Origin: JAGGYK01 sp034716155
GTDB lineage: Bacteria; Desulfobacterota; Desulfomonilia; UBA1062
Reading direction: 5' to 3'
Assembly (NCBI GenBank): GCA_034716155.1
Contig: JAYEFR010000075.1
Location: 1-18,607, forward strand
Length of the DNA stretch: 18,607 bases
Position numbers and translations under genes: made by a program. The notes under the pieces were generated by a model. The model was not told where the DNA came from and searched no databases. It saw nothing but the letters and a program-made list of their open reading frames with translations. Shown one piece after another: positions 7,740 through 15,253 of the stretch. Numbering within the stretch: position 1 is the stretch's first letter; each line of letters starts with the position of its first letter.

Positions 7740-8192
7740 TTGGGACATAAGGAGTACCATGAATTTATAAGCAAAAGCCCTGAGGACACAGTAAATCTAG
7801 GGCTTAAGCTTGGGGCATGTCTTAAAGGCGGCGATGTTATCTTGCTAAGTGGAGATATGGGAGCAGGTAAGACCCTGCTTACTAAAGGTATAGCATCTGC
7901 CCTTGGGATAGACCCTACAACCCCTGTAGTAAGCCCAAGTTTTACCTTGATAAATGTCTATAAAGCAATGCTTGACATTGTTCATGTAGATCTTTATAGG
8001 CTAAGCCCTGATAGTGTGTGGGACCTTGGGTTAGAGGATTTCATGGATAAGGATCATATTATAATAGTAGAGTGGGGTGATGTAGCAAGGGGATTTTTTC
8101 CACCACCTGTGATAGATGTAAAGATTGTCTATGTTGGGGAGCAAATCAGGAAGGTTTTTATAAAAGGTCTTGAATTAACGGGTATAAGCTGA
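7740..8192 (+). CDS. tsaE: tRNA t6A biosynthesis ATPase TsaE
   Basis: TsaE is the small ATPase that works with TsaB and TsaD to place threonylcarbamoyl on A37 of tRNAs that read ANN codons. The 150-residue product is typical in length. Walker A is GDMGAGKT (residues 38-45). PSFTLINVY, VHVDLYRL (Asp84) and IIIVEWGD (Glu111, Trp112) follow in the family order. The TTG start is supported by GGAGG at 7731-7735 with 4-nt spacing, and by the family N-terminus (EFISKSPEDTVNLG). No alternative start with a good ribosome site is visible. A small hairpin (7715-7729) ends just before the ribosome site and might affect initiation. lysC follows after about 26 bp. Confidence 0.95.
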   Translation: MGHKEYHEFISKSPEDTVNLGLKLGACLKGGDVILLSGDMGAGKTLLTKGIASALGIDPTTPVVSPSFTLINVYKAMLDIVHVDLYRLSPDSVWDLGLEDFMDKDHIIIVEWGDVARGFFPPPVIDVKIVYVGEQIRKVFIKGLELTGIS

Positions 8193-8218
8193 TTAATCTT
8201 ACTTGAGGGATGCAGGCT

Positions 8219-9454
8219 ATGGGTATTGTAGTTCAAAAATATGGTGGCACATCAGTTAGTAGTATCGAAAAGATCAAGTATGTGGCGAATAAGATAGTGG
8301 ACAGGTATAGGTCAGGGGATAAGGTCGTGGTGGTAGTATCTGCCATGGCAGGACAGACTGATAGTCTAATCAATTTGGCCAAGGATATCACCAGCTCTCC
8401 GGACCCTAGAGAGTTGGATGTCCTGGCATCTACAGGTGAGCAGGTGAGTATTGCACTGCTTGCCATGGCTATAAATGGATTGGGTGTGTCAGCGAGATCG
8501 TTTCTGGCATATCAGATAGGTTTAAAGACAGACAATTCATATACAAGGGCCAGGATACTGGATATAGACGTGAGTTTAATAAAGAAGGCCTTAGATGCAG
8601 GAGAAATAGCAGTGGTAGCGGGATTTCAAGGTGTGACGGAAGACAAGGATGTCACAACCCTTGGCAGGGGTGGGTCTGATACGTCTGCGGTTGCATTAGC
8701 AGCTGTGTTGGATGCCAAGATATGCGAGATATACACAGATGTGGATGGCGTCTACACAACAGACCCCAATATATGCGAAAATGCGAGACGACTTAATAAG
8801 ATCTCATACGACGAGATGCTTGAGATGGCATCTTTGGGGGCAAGGGTCTTGCAGATCAGATCTGTGGAGTTTGCAAAGAAACATAATGTAGATGTACTTG
8901 TAAAATCCACCTTTAATGAAGGGAATGGGACATTGGTGACAGGGGAGGGTAAAAATATGGAGAGTGTGTTGGTCTCAGGTGTGACATATGATAAAGATGA
9001 AGCAAAAATAACATTACTTGGTGTGCAAGATAAACCAGGCGTTGCTGCAACCATATTCACTCCACTAGCTGAGGAGAGTATAAATGTGGATATGATTATA
9101 CAGAATGTCTCAGCAGACGGGAAACACGCTGATTTGAGTTTTACTGTGCCCATGAGTGATTACGAAAGGGCTATGGTCATTGTGAGAAAGAAAGGTGAGC
9201 ATTTGGGGGCAAGGGATGTATTGGGTGATACGAAGATTGCCAAAATTTCTATCATAGGTGTTGGGATGCGCTCGCATGCTGGAATCGCAGCAAAGATGTT
9301 TAATGTCCTTTCTAGAGAAGGGATTAATATCCAGATGATATCCACTTCAGAGATAAAGATATCATGCGTGATAGATGAGAAATACATAGAACTAGGGATA
9401 AGGGTGCTCCATGATGCATTCAATCTTGACAAGCAAGGAGGCGTTGTTGGCTAA
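8219..9454 (+). CDS. lysC: Aspartate kinase (aspartokinase), alpha subunit
   Basis: Aspartokinase phosphorylates aspartate at the entry to lysine, threonine, methionine and diaminopimelate synthesis. The 411-residue product has the kinase domain (about residues 1-240: VQKYGGTSV, VVVSAMAGQTDSL, LGRGGSDTSAVALAA, YTDVDGVYTTDP) and two ACT domains (about 265-340 and 345-411), as in lysine/threonine-inhibited monofunctional enzymes. I chose ATG 8219 over the in-frame ATG 8210. GAGGG (8205-8209) touches 8210 but is spaced 9 nt from 8219, and the protein then starts MGIVVQKYGG as relatives do. Feedback inhibition is expected from the family and was not read from sequence. An internal ATG at 8957 probably starts a separate beta subunit. 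The stop overlaps cimA by 8 bp. Confidence 0.95.
   Translation: MGIVVQKYGGTSVSSIEKIKYVANKIVDRYRSGDKVVVVVSAMAGQTDSLINLAKDITSSPDPRELDVLASTGEQVSIALLAMAINGLGVSARSFLAYQIGLKTDNSYTRARILDIDVSLIKKALDAGEIAVVAGFQGVTEDKDVTTLGRGGSDTSAVALAAVLDAKICEIYTDVDGVYTTDPNICENARRLNKISYDEMLEMASLGARVLQIRSVEFAKKHNVDVLVKSTFNEGNGTLVTGEGKNMESVLVSGVTYDKDEAKITLLGVQDKPGVAATIFTPLAEESINVDMIIQNVSADGKHADLSFTVPMSDYERAMVIVRKKGEHLGARDVLGDTKIAKISIIGVGMRSHAGIAAKMFNVLSREGINIQMISTSEIKISCVIDEKYIELGIRVLHDAFNLDKQGGVVG
8957..9454 (+). CDS. Probable aspartokinase beta subunit by in-frame internal initiation
   Basis: Within lysC an in-frame ATG (codon 247 of the 411-codon gene) is preceded by GGGGAGGG at 8942-8949, with 7 nt between it and the start. 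This is a better ribosome site than the one before lysC itself. The product would be 165 residues, consisting of both ACT regulatory domains. Aspartokinases of Bacillus subtilis, Corynebacterium glutamicum and Thermus are known alpha2-beta2 enzymes whose beta chain comes from internal initiation at nearly the same point. The ribosome site and frame are seen directly. Expression is inferred by analogy. Confidence 0.55.
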   Translation: MESVLVSGVTYDKDEAKITLLGVQDKPGVAATIFTPLAEESINVDMIIQNVSADGKHADLSFTVPMSDYERAMVIVRKKGEHLGARDVLGDTKIAKISIIGVGMRSHAGIAAKMFNVLSREGINIQMISTSEIKISCVIDEKYIELGIRVLHDAFNLDKQGGVVG

Positions 9455-11021
9455 GGTAGAGATATACGATACCACCTTGAGGGATGGGTCACAATCAGAA
9501 GAAATCTCCTTTTCCATTGAGGATGAGTGCGCTGTGGTATTAAAGCTTGATAGCTTAGGTGTTGATTATATCGAGGCAGGTTGGCCAGGGGCAAACCCGA
9601 AAGATGATGCATTATTTAAGAAGATTAAGGACCTTGATATAAAAAATGCCAAGATAATTGCCTTTGGGAGTACCTGCAGACCAGGGTTCAAGCCGGAACA
9701 GGATGGTATGCTTAAATCCCTGGTAGATGCAGATCCATTCGGGGCTACTATAGTCGGAAAGTCATGGGATACCCATGTAAAGGGTTCACTCAAATGTTCT
9801 TTAGAGGAGAATTTGAGGATTATTACAGATACTATAGCCTATCTAAAAGGGTTCTTTCCGCTTGTAATGTACGATGCAGAGCACTTCTTTGATGGGTTTA
9901 TTGCAAATAAAGCCTATGCCCTGGCAACCATTAAGGCAGCTATGGCAGGTGGTGCAGACAGGGTGGTCTTGTGTGATACAAATGGTGGTCAGATACCTTC
10001 TGGAATAGTAGATATTATCAGATCACTAAAACAGGAGGTAGAACCTCCTCTAGGGATCCACTGTCATAATGATAGTGCACTTGCAGTGGCAAATACAATC
10101 TGTGCGGTATCTGAGGGTGTTGATCATGTTCAGGGCACTATAAATGGCATAGGAGAGAGATGCGGCAATGCGAATCTGTGCTCGGTGATTCCTAATCTTA
10201 CCTTAAAGATGGGTTATGATACTATACCTACAGAGAATATGAAGATATTACTGGAGATTTCCAGGTTTGTGGATGAGGTTGCCAACCTGAGCCCTTACAA
10301 GCATCAGCCTTATGTTGGAGAGTCTGCATTCGCGCATAAAGGTGGTATACATGCAAGTGCAGTAATGAGTGATCCTTCGACCTATGAACACATCACCCCT
10401 GAACTGGTTGGAAATCACAGGAGGATTTTAGTTTCCGAACAGTCAGGTAAAAGCAATATTATCTACAAGGCAAGGCAATTCAATTTGGATCTCTCAAAGG
10501 ATTCCACTACGGCCCGTGAGATAGTAAAGAGTATAAAGGAGCTTGAAGCCAGCGGTTTTCAGTTTGAGGGGGCGGATGCATCTCTTGAGCTTCTTATGAA
10601 AAAGGCCATGGGCAAGCACATGCGATTCTTTAAATTAAAAGGGTTTAGGGTGATTACAGAAAAACACAGTGATGATGTCGATCCCGTCGCAGAAGCTACC
10701 ATCATGATAGATGTTGATGGCAAGGTAGAACATACGGCGGCGATGGGGGATGGTCCTGTGAATGCATTAGATAATGCCTTGAGAAAGGCCTTGGAGAAGT
10801 TTTATCCCAGGATTGAGGATGTGAGGCTTATAGATTATAAGGTACGAGTTATAGCCTCTACTAAAGGAACCGAATCGGTTGTGAGGGTCTTGATAGAATC
10901 AGGGGATAAGAAGGACAACTGGAATACCGTCGGAGTGTCTTCTAATATAATAGAGGCATCGTGGATGGCGTTAGTGGATAGCCTGGACTATAAGCTCTAT
11001 AAGGATATAAGAGATAAATAG
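9447..11021 (+). CDS. cimA: (R)-citramalate synthase CimA
   Basis: CimA condenses pyruvate with acetyl-CoA to (R)-citramalate, the threonine-independent route to 2-oxobutanoate and isoleucine. The 524-residue product has the HMGL-like barrel with YDTTLRDGSQ near the N-terminus, the metal-binding HCHND (His205 and His207), NGIGERCGNANL, and a linker with HKGGIHASAV. A C-terminal LeuA-type allosteric dimer domain (about 395-520) follows. The family is distinguished from LeuA by EIYDTTLRDGSQ plus VVLCDTNGG and SKSWDTHVK-like features. The TTG start has AAGGAGG at 9435-9441 with 5-nt spacing and gives MAKVEIYDTTLRDG. The longer frame from ATG 9411 would add 12 unlikely residues. The gene overlaps the lysC stop by 8 bp. 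Isoleucine feedback is expected from the family. Confidence 0.92.
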   Translation: MAKVEIYDTTLRDGSQSEEISFSIEDECAVVLKLDSLGVDYIEAGWPGANPKDDALFKKIKDLDIKNAKIIAFGSTCRPGFKPEQDGMLKSLVDADPFGATIVGKSWDTHVKGSLKCSLEENLRIITDTIAYLKGFFPLVMYDAEHFFDGFIANKAYALATIKAAMAGGADRVVLCDTNGGQIPSGIVDIIRSLKQEVEPPLGIHCHNDSALAVANTICAVSEGVDHVQGTINGIGERCGNANLCSVIPNLTLKMGYDTIPTENMKILLEISRFVDEVANLSPYKHQPYVGESAFAHKGGIHASAVMSDPSTYEHITPELVGNHRRILVSEQSGKSNIIYKARQFNLDLSKDSTTAREIVKSIKELEASGFQFEGADASLELLMKKAMGKHMRFFKLKGFRVITEKHSDDVDPVAEATIMIDVDGKVEHTAAMGDGPVNALDNALRKALEKFYPRIEDVRLIDYKVRVIASTKGTESVVRVLIESGDKKDNWNTVGVSSNIIEASWMALVDSLDYKLYKDIRDK

Positions 11022-11061
11022 ATAACCTTATCTGCCAAAGGCGGAAGGCATAAAAACATAC

Positions 11062-11081
11062 TCGGGAAATAGCCATCCCGA
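11062..11081. other. Hairpin after cimA
   Basis: A perfect 6-bp stem TCGGGA / TCCCGA with an 8-nt loop (11062-11081) lies about 40 bp after the cimA stop. A weaker TCTGCC-AAA-GGCGGA stem precedes it (11031-11045). Neither has a clear U tract on the plus strand, so termination is possible but unproven. The DNA just after it (11081-11100) recurs inverted near 17121-17140. Confidence 0.3.
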
Positions 11082-11222
11082 AAACCGACCCCTGATCCCT
11101 GCCAAGTATTTTTCATATAAATATAAAGATCATCGCACGGTTAGTCGATAAGTATATAAGAAGGTATAAGAAGGCGTCATAGCATGGAAGGTGCGTAAAG
11201 ATTGATACAGGGAGGTAGGTGA

Positions 11223-11483
11223 GTGGAGTTTCAGGGCTTTAGAAAATGGATGAAACAAGGAGAATATATCGTATCTACTATAGGAGTGGATGGTACGATA
11301 TGGGCGTGCACTACCCAGAGGTTACCTGTTTTTGATTTTGGCACCACAAAAATTTTTCAGGCCCGGGAGTCCGGGGTTGCAGAGGTAAAAGGGATAGAAA
11401 AAGGAGATGAATTATATTTCTCCATTCAGGGGATAAAGGTCGCTCAAGTATATGACTTCTTTTACCAGGAAGATAACAAGTAA
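11223..11483 (+). CDS. Hypothetical 86-residue protein
   Basis: I do not recognise this protein. The GTG start is supported by GGAGG at 11211-11215 with 7-nt spacing, which argues for a real gene. It has no signal peptide or membrane segment, and composition suggests a small beta-rich cytoplasmic fold: YIVSTIGVDGTIWACTT, VFDFGTTKIF, VAEVKGIEKGDELYFSIQG and VAQVYDFFY look like successive strands. One cysteine is present, with no catalytic motif. It stands about 200 bp after cimA and ends only 10 bp from the end of the convergent minus-strand ORF. A monocistronic gene is likely. Confidence 0.6.
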   Translation: MEFQGFRKWMKQGEYIVSTIGVDGTIWACTTQRLPVFDFGTTKIFQARESGVAEVKGIEKGDELYFSIQGIKVAQVYDFFYQEDNK

Positions 11484-11493
11484 AACCTTCTTT

Positions 11494-11763
11494 TTATATC
11501 AACACCATTACCACATTTACACACAAAGATATTAGTATCAATAACATTACCAATAAAATAGCCTTGGTTCGCTTACGATCATGGGATAGTTGCCTTAATT
11601 CTATAATAAGGAATATAATTACTGTCAAAAGAGTAGCACCAAGTGTTGGGATATTCGCATCAGAAAAGATACTCAGACTTATATACAACCCCAAAGGTAT
11701 AAACAAAATAAACCAAATCATAATATATGATCTTATACCAGGAAAATGTATTATTGAAAACAA
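11494..11763 (-). CDS. Possible small membrane protein
   Basis: An 89-residue frame 13 bp downstream of the DUF89 gene on the same strand. It encodes about three hydrophobic segments: IMIWFILFIPLGLYISLSIF, LGATLLTVIIFLIIE and ILLVMLLILISLCVNVVMVLI. A basic stretch (RQLSHDRKRTK) lies between the last two. That layout is typical of small integral membrane proteins. The TTG start at 11763 has no obvious ribosome site. ATG 11721 (75 residues) is an alternative with only weak GG-containing sequence before it. No family is recognised. Position suggests it could be the last gene of the mrp-DUF89 operon. AT-rich DNA can produce such frames by chance, so confidence is modest. Confidence 0.4.
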   Translation of the reverse strand: MFSIIHFPGIRSYIMIWFILFIPLGLYISLSIFSDANIPTLGATLLTVIIFLIIELRQLSHDRKRTKAILLVMLLILISLCVNVVMVLI

Positions 11764-11776
11764 AAAATGGGACAGG

Positions 11777-12640
11777 CTATCTGGTTTTAGGGCTTCCTTG
11801 TTTCATGGCTATAAAACTTCCTACAGGAGCACCTATTTCTCTTGCGATTACAGGGCACTTTATCATTAAGAGAAAGAAGAGTTCTCTTGGAGGGGCAGAG
11901 AGTGTCTCGAAATTGCCCTGGCCCTTTGATATAACCAGATCTGATGAATAAAACAAATCTCTAAACTCCTCACTGCAGATGTTTAGCGGTGTACCCGGGG
12001 CATTGGATCCGCTGGATATGACCCTGCAGATATCTGTTAGGCCTACTTCTTTGGCATCTTTAATAGTAGCATCATTTATTATAGGTTCATCCCTTGTAGC
12101 AAAGGTTACCCTGGATGGGTCCAATTCTTCAATAAATATCTTGTCAAAACCAATCTCACCTGCGTTATCCCCCAGGTAAAGTATGGAGGAAGCATCTTTT
12201 AGGGTCTCTTTAAGCCAGCCTCTATCATCTATGGTGAATGGGGAATTAAGGGCATTTTGTATGACCTCCTCTACTGCGATATCTTTCTTGTTCCCTGAGC
12301 CAAAATCTATAATGTTACCTGCAACAGCAATACGCATGGCTGTGTCAAGGGGATCGCCAGAGGATTTAACCAGTGTTTTTAATTCAGGATAAAGACTCAA
12401 CGCCTTATTATTGTAGAATCTTTTTATCTGTGCATATGGGTCATTTATCTTAGCCATTTGTCTTATCTTACCATACATCTCAAGGGCCATAATCGGGGGG
12501 GGATTTGAATAGTCAAAGGTAGATAGCTGTCTTAGCACCTCTCGGATAAATCCTTCACGAGTGTCTTCTTTAAGATTTGTCTGGGCAATCTCTATTGCCT
12601 GCTTTACTAAACACCCCACACATTCGAAGTATGTACGCAT
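11777..12640 (-). CDS. DUF89 / ARMT1-like metal-dependent phosphatase
   Basis: A 287-residue member of the DUF89 family, whose studied members are Mn/Ni/Co-dependent phosphatases proposed to clear damaged phospho-metabolites. The motifs are in order: an N-terminal CVGC pair (Cys7, Cys10), LYLGDNAGEIGFD (Asp158, Asn159), RDEPIINDAT (Asn189, Asp190) and SKGQGNFE (238-245). The conserved Asp/Asn residues are the expected metal ligands. The CxxC start and short length match the stand-alone prokaryotic type. It lies 50 bp after an Mrp/NBP35-like gene on the same strand, so they may be co-transcribed. The substrate cannot be read from sequence. It ends with a plain QGSPKTR tail, and the possible small membrane gene begins 13 bp later. 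Confidence 0.85.
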   Translation of the reverse strand: MRTYFECVGCLVKQAIEIAQTNLKEDTREGFIREVLRQLSTFDYSNPPPIMALEMYGKIRQMAKINDPYAQIKRFYNNKALSLYPELKTLVKSSGDPLDTAMRIAVAGNIIDFGSGNKKDIAVEEVIQNALNSPFTIDDRGWLKETLKDASSILYLGDNAGEIGFDKIFIEELDPSRVTFATRDEPIINDATIKDAKEVGLTDICRVISSGSNAPGTPLNICSEEFRDLFYSSDLVISKGQGNFETLSAPPRELFFLLMIKCPVIAREIGAPVGSFIAMKQGSPKTR

Positions 12641-12690
12641 TGGTTTCCCGGCTATTTTTTATAAGAGCCTATCTGCTTTAGACAGGCGAA

Positions 12691-13524
12691 TTATACACTT
12701 TTCAGTATATGAGCTGTGATCTCTCTGAAGGAGGTATTTGCCTCAGAGTTATCATTCCTGGCCGCAAAAGGTTTGCCGGCGTCAGTGTCCTTGACAATCT
12801 GGGCATCTATTGGAATTGCGCCCAGAAACGGCACATTAAGATCATCTGCCGCCTTTTTACCGCCACCTACCTTAAACAGGTCTATAGCCTTACCACAGTA
12901 TGGGCACTTAAATCCGCTCATATTCTCTATGATGCCTAGAATTTGCAGATCCAGGGTCTTGGCAAACTCCACACTCTTTCTTGAGTCTAATAAGGCTACA
13001 TCCTGAGGGGTTGTAACGATTATAGAGTGAGGGGCGCTCACGCCTTGAGTGTTCTTTATAAGCTGAGCAATTGACAGGGGTTCATCTCCGGTGCCTGGTG
13101 GTAGGTCAACTAGCAAGAAGTCCAGCTCTCCCCAGTTTACATCTTTAAGAAATTGGCTTATCACTCCATGTTTCATAGGCCCACGCCATATTACCGGGGT
13201 GTCTTTGCTTTCCAGAAGATAACCTACAGAAACCACCTTCAAGTTGCCAAAGGCCGTAACAGGCCGTATACCGCCATCCTCATCACCAAGTAGTCTTTCT
13301 TCTTCAATCCCCAGCACCTTAGGGGTATCAGGGCCATGTATATCAGCGTCTAGTATACCAACACTGAACCCTTCCTTTGCAAGACTTAAGGCAAGGTTTG
13401 CTGAGATCGTAGATTTTCCCACTCCACCCTTGCCACTCATAATCATTATAGTATTCTTGATCTTAGAGAGTCTTTCCTTTAGTTGTCTTTGCACCTCTTC
13501 TTGCTTCTTGTCCTTGTTTTCCAT
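12691..13524 (-). CDS. Mrp/NBP35-family Fe-S cluster carrier ATPase
   Basis: This family (Mrp, ApbC, NBP35) binds an Fe-S cluster at a dimer interface and delivers it to apo-proteins in the cytoplasm. The 277-residue product has the deviant Walker A GKGGVGKST (31-39), switch regions ILDADIHGPD (58-67) and LVDLPPGTGDEP (138-149), and the cluster-binding CPYC (Cys207, Cys210). It lacks the N-terminal MIP18-like domain of longer Mrp proteins and the N-terminal cysteine set of NBP35, so it is the short form. ATG start with GGAAGGGAAGGG upstream on the minus strand. It heads a minus-strand cluster with DUF89. The upstream region is shared with the divergent TetR gene. Confidence 0.92.
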   Translation of the reverse strand: MENKDKKQEEVQRQLKERLSKIKNTIMIMSGKGGVGKSTISANLALSLAKEGFSVGILDADIHGPDTPKVLGIEEERLLGDEDGGIRPVTAFGNLKVVSVGYLLESKDTPVIWRGPMKHGVISQFLKDVNWGELDFLLVDLPPGTGDEPLSIAQLIKNTQGVSAPHSIIVTTPQDVALLDSRKSVEFAKTLDLQILGIIENMSGFKCPYCGKAIDLFKVGGGKKAADDLNVPFLGAIPIDAQIVKDTDAGKPFAARNDNSEANTSFREITAHILKSV

Positions 13525-13624
13525 AAGATATTCCCTTCCCTTCCAATTATTTTAGATTGTGGTCTCCTATCATACACATATCTAAAAAACAATATTTACA
13601 TGCGAATTCCCAACTAGATTGTCC

Positions 13625-13653
13625 TTGACTTATAAGATGGGGTTTTGTAGAGA
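13625..13653 (+). promoter_or_regulatory. Candidate promoter of the TetR-family gene
   Basis: TTGACT (13625-13630, five of six consensus bases) is followed 17 bp later by a weak TAGAGA (13648-13653). The palindromic candidate operator starts at the end of this hexamer, so bound repressor would block transcription initiation. The -35 is good and the -10 poor. Inferred by eye. Confidence 0.3.
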
Positions 13654-13670
13654 GTGAGTAATTGCTCACT
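13653..13670. promoter_or_regulatory. Candidate TetR-family operator (18-bp palindrome)
   Basis: The sequence AGTGAGTAATTGCTCACT has perfect 6-bp arms (AGTGAG / CTCACT) and a palindromic AATT centre. It lies between the divergent mrp-like and TetR-family genes, 17 bp before the most likely TetR start codon. Size and symmetry match operators of TetR-family autoregulators. Binding by the neighbouring regulator is inference. Confidence 0.5.
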
Positions 13671-13686
13671 AACAAGAGGAGGCCTG

Positions 13687-14340
13687 TTGTCAAAGGATAC
13701 ATTTAGACGTATTTCTAAAGAAAAGCAGGTTATGATTCTCGATGTTGCTGCCAAGGAATTCGCAACACACGGATTTCATAAGGCAAACATTAATACCATA
13801 GCATCAAACGCAGGCATATCAATAGGTGCTATGTACAGATATTTCAAAAGCAAGGAAGACCTGTTTTCAGAAACCCTTAACAATGGCATCTCCATGTTAA
13901 GGATGAAGTTTGACAGCGTTATGGAGACCGGTCTTGGCTCTTTTGCCAAGATCAGGCTCGTCTTTGAAGTGCCTGTGGAGTTTGCGAAGGAAAAACCATA
14001 CTATTTGAACATCTATATGAACCTTTTATCAGGAGGTATGGATCATTTTGCAAAGAGATATGCACATCCCATTGAGAAGGTAGGCAGCGATTTTTTTAAA
14101 CAAATTATAGAAGATGGTATAGATAAAGGGCTTATAGATGAAGATATTGATGTAGACGCAACCGCTTTTTTTCTAGATAATCATCTTATGGCCTTTACTT
14201 TCTCTCAAATCTCATTATACTTAAGGTTGAGGATGGATGTATTTATGGAAGGTCATGCCGATCCGGAACGTATCATAGATGCGACCATGCATATCTGTAA
14301 GAAGATAATGAAGGGCGATAACCACAGTATCAGTACATAA
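13687..14340 (+). CDS. TetR/AcrR-family transcriptional regulator
   Basis: A 217-residue regulator with the N-terminal TetR helix-turn-helix (about residues 12-60): ILDVAAKEFATHGFHKANINTIASNAGISIGAMYRYFKSKEDLF contains the classic pattern. A helical ligand domain with aromatic and hydrophobic residues fills the rest. I chose TTG 13687 over the longer frame from GTG 13654. GAGGAGG at 13676-13682 is correctly spaced for 13687, and the longer start would translate the palindromic operator. The gene is divergent from the mrp-like gene and 54 bp upstream of the transketolase pair, so either or both could be targets. The inducer is unknown. The nearby SCP2-like gene makes a lipid or acyl ligand conceivable, but that is only a guess. 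Confidence 0.88.
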   Translation: MSKDTFRRISKEKQVMILDVAAKEFATHGFHKANINTIASNAGISIGAMYRYFKSKEDLFSETLNNGISMLRMKFDSVMETGLGSFAKIRLVFEVPVEFAKEKPYYLNIYMNLLSGGMDHFAKRYAHPIEKVGSDFFKQIIEDGIDKGLIDEDIDVDATAFFLDNHLMAFTFSQISLYLRLRMDVFMEGHADPERIIDATMHICKKIMKGDNHSIST

Positions 14341-14394
14341 TTATATGAAAAGATTATTATTTTTTAATCTTATTATCGGGAAGGGAGGGATATT

Positions 14395-15243
14395 ATGCCG
14401 TTAACGCAAGAAGAGATTAAGGAATTGCACAAGAAGTCACAGGAGATCCGGAAGCGGATTGTAGAGATTACATATTCTGCTGGTGGAGGGCACATAGGAG
14501 GGTCCCTGAGTGAGACAGATGTTTTGGTGGCTCTCTACTACAAGTATCTCAATATTGACCCGAGCAGAGCCCACTGGGAAGACAGGGATCGCATGATTTT
14601 GAGCAAGGGTCATGGGGGTATTGGCTGGGCAGCCATCCTTGGGGACAAGGGGTATTTTGATAAAACACTTCTAAAGGATTTCAACAAGACAGGTTCCCCA
14701 TTTGGTATGCATCTGGATTCTCTCAAGGTGCCCGGGTGCGATGCATCCACAGGGTCTCTGGGCCATGGGCTGGCCATCGCCCTTGGTCTGGCTCTAGGGG
14801 CCAGGTTAAAAGGGAAGAGCTGGCATACTTATGTGATGCTTGGCGATGGCGAATGTTGTGAAGGCAGCGTATGGGAGTCTGCCGCAATAGTGGCACACCA
14901 TAAGCTGGATAATCTAACTGGGTTTGTGGACCGTAATAAGCTCATGATAGACGGCCCTACGGAAGAGATTACAACCCTGGAGCCCCTTGAGGAAAAATTC
15001 AGGGTCTTTGGGTGGGAGGCCCTCAGGATAGATGGTCATGACTTTACACAGATAGGAGATGCTATAGAAAAGGCCAGGGCAACAAAGGGAAAGCCCACCA
15101 TGATCATTTGTGATACCATAAAGGGCAAGTGTGTGGATTTCATGGAGAATGATTACAAGTGGCATTATGGTGGGATCAATTCAGATATGGTAGACACGGC
15201 GGTAAAGTCTATCGATAGCTATTATCAAAAGATATTAGGATAA
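14395..15243 (+). CDS. Transketolase, N-terminal (TPP-binding) subunit
   Basis: Transketolase moves two-carbon units between sugar phosphates in the non-oxidative pentose phosphate pathway. Here it is split in two genes, as in archaea and many anaerobic bacteria. This 282-residue subunit carries the thiamine diphosphate domain: GGGHIGGSLSETDVL, a DRMILSKGHG segment, then GDGE (150-153) through VDRN (Asn181), the GDGE...N motif that binds Mg-TPP. GMHLDSLKVPGCDASTGSLGHGL is also typical. The ATG has GGGAGGG upstream. The partner gene starts 10 bp after the stop. Related split TPP enzymes with other substrates exist, so the exact sugar specificity is assumed. Confidence 0.93.
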   Translation: MPLTQEEIKELHKKSQEIRKRIVEITYSAGGGHIGGSLSETDVLVALYYKYLNIDPSRAHWEDRDRMILSKGHGGIGWAAILGDKGYFDKTLLKDFNKTGSPFGMHLDSLKVPGCDASTGSLGHGLAIALGLALGARLKGKSWHTYVMLGDGECCEGSVWESAAIVAHHKLDNLTGFVDRNKLMIDGPTEEITTLEPLEEKFRVFGWEALRIDGHDFTQIGDAIEKARATKGKPTMIICDTIKGKCVDFMENDYKWHYGGINSDMVDTAVKSIDSYYQKILG

Positions 15244-15253
15244 GGAGGATATT

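Noticed and set aside
8752..9153. Minus-strand frame antisense to lysC
   Set aside because: Shadow of the ACT-domain region with no independent ribosome site or family similarity.
10034..10048. Perfect inverted repeat GGAGGT-AGA-ACCTCC inside cimA
   Set aside because: It encodes ordinary residues in the barrel domain and has no regulatory context.
14350..14371. AAGATTA / TAATCTT stem between the TetR gene and transketolase as a terminator
   Set aside because: The stem is AT-only apart from one pair, too weak to call a terminator, and reading through into transketolase is plausible.
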